This document shows, one piece after another, positions 33,954-33,954 of a stretch of 33,954 bases of DNA. The notes beneath the pieces were generated by a model, which saw only the letters and a program-made list of their open reading frames with translations, made no database searches and was not told where the DNA came from. Positions within the stretch are counted from its first letter, which is position 1; every line of letters starts with the position of its first letter. The position numbers were made by a program, and so were the translations under genes. Origin of the DNA: an uncultured Ectothiorhodospiraceae bacterium (GTDB lineage Bacteria > Pseudomonadota > Gammaproteobacteria > UBA9214). The DNA lies in assembly GCA_947259415.1 (NCBI GenBank), contig CAMYMI010000024.1, forward strand, positions 1-33,954, in the 5' to 3' direction.

Positions 33954-33954
33954 A

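Noticed and set aside
1-33954. Search for CRISPR repeats, prompted by the Cas6-like gene
   Set aside because: No regularly spaced direct repeats of 25-40 nt were seen by eye in any intergenic region.

Overview
The window looks like part of the chromosome of a sulfur-oxidising gammaproteobacterium (Chromatiales-like; inferred, not proven). The signs are the start of dsrA for the siroheme sulfite reductase alpha subunit, a DsrS-like gene beside a trifunctional siroheme synthase, a DsrC-family protein, and several small proteins of unknown function around them. Most genes are GC-rich. The long intergenic gaps and the sensor kinase at 13965-15647 are more AT-rich.

Region 1 (1-13913) is the dsr neighbourhood. 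dsrA runs off the left edge on the minus strand. Diverging from it, after a 456-nt regulatory gap with two inverted repeats, is a compact three-gene unit: a TauD-type dioxygenase, a 64-aa protein, and a protein resembling the stand-alone Cas6/Cmx6 family, with no CRISPR array in view. Next come a 67-aa charged protein with its own terminator, a cysteine-free DsrC homologue, two further Fe(II)/2-oxoglutarate oxygenases (one PKHD/PiuC type), and two unknown proteins. A minus-strand trio follows (361-aa unknown, fourth 2OG oxygenase, GNAT acetyltransferase), then a 181-aa unknown, a 64-aa unknown, and a decayed TrpD-like phosphoribosyltransferase with an internal deletion and a frameshift. A Sel1-repeat protein, dsrS and cysG close the region. 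CysG makes siroheme, the cofactor of DsrAB, so it fits this place.

Region 2 (13914-19150) holds an RpfC-like hybrid histidine kinase, gltX and glnS in tandem, and a tRNA-Ala(GGC) with a strong sigma-70 promoter and a hairpin terminator.

Region 3 (19242-33954) is a surface and exopolysaccharide region of the exosortase (XrtA)/PEP-CTERM type. It contains a single-pass membrane protein, a cyclic-nucleotide-binding-domain protein, a polyprenyl glycosylphosphotransferase, the histidine kinase PrsK overlapping its sigma-54 activator PrsR, and the TPR lipoprotein PrsT. It also contains a PEP-CTERM substrate with a GG-N10-GC sigma-54 promoter and a larger paralogue that has lost the PEP-CTERM tail. 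The exosortase itself is not in the window. A methyltransferase gene between the two substrates is broken by a stop codon and a frameshift. The window ends in a palindromic repeat of a type scattered through many bacterial genomes.

PrsK/PrsR would be expected to drive the sigma-54 promoter of the PEP-CTERM gene. The part most likely to hold undescribed biology is the dsr-linked set: orphan Cas6-like protein, TauD-like protein, three more 2OG oxygenases, and the cysteine-free DsrC.
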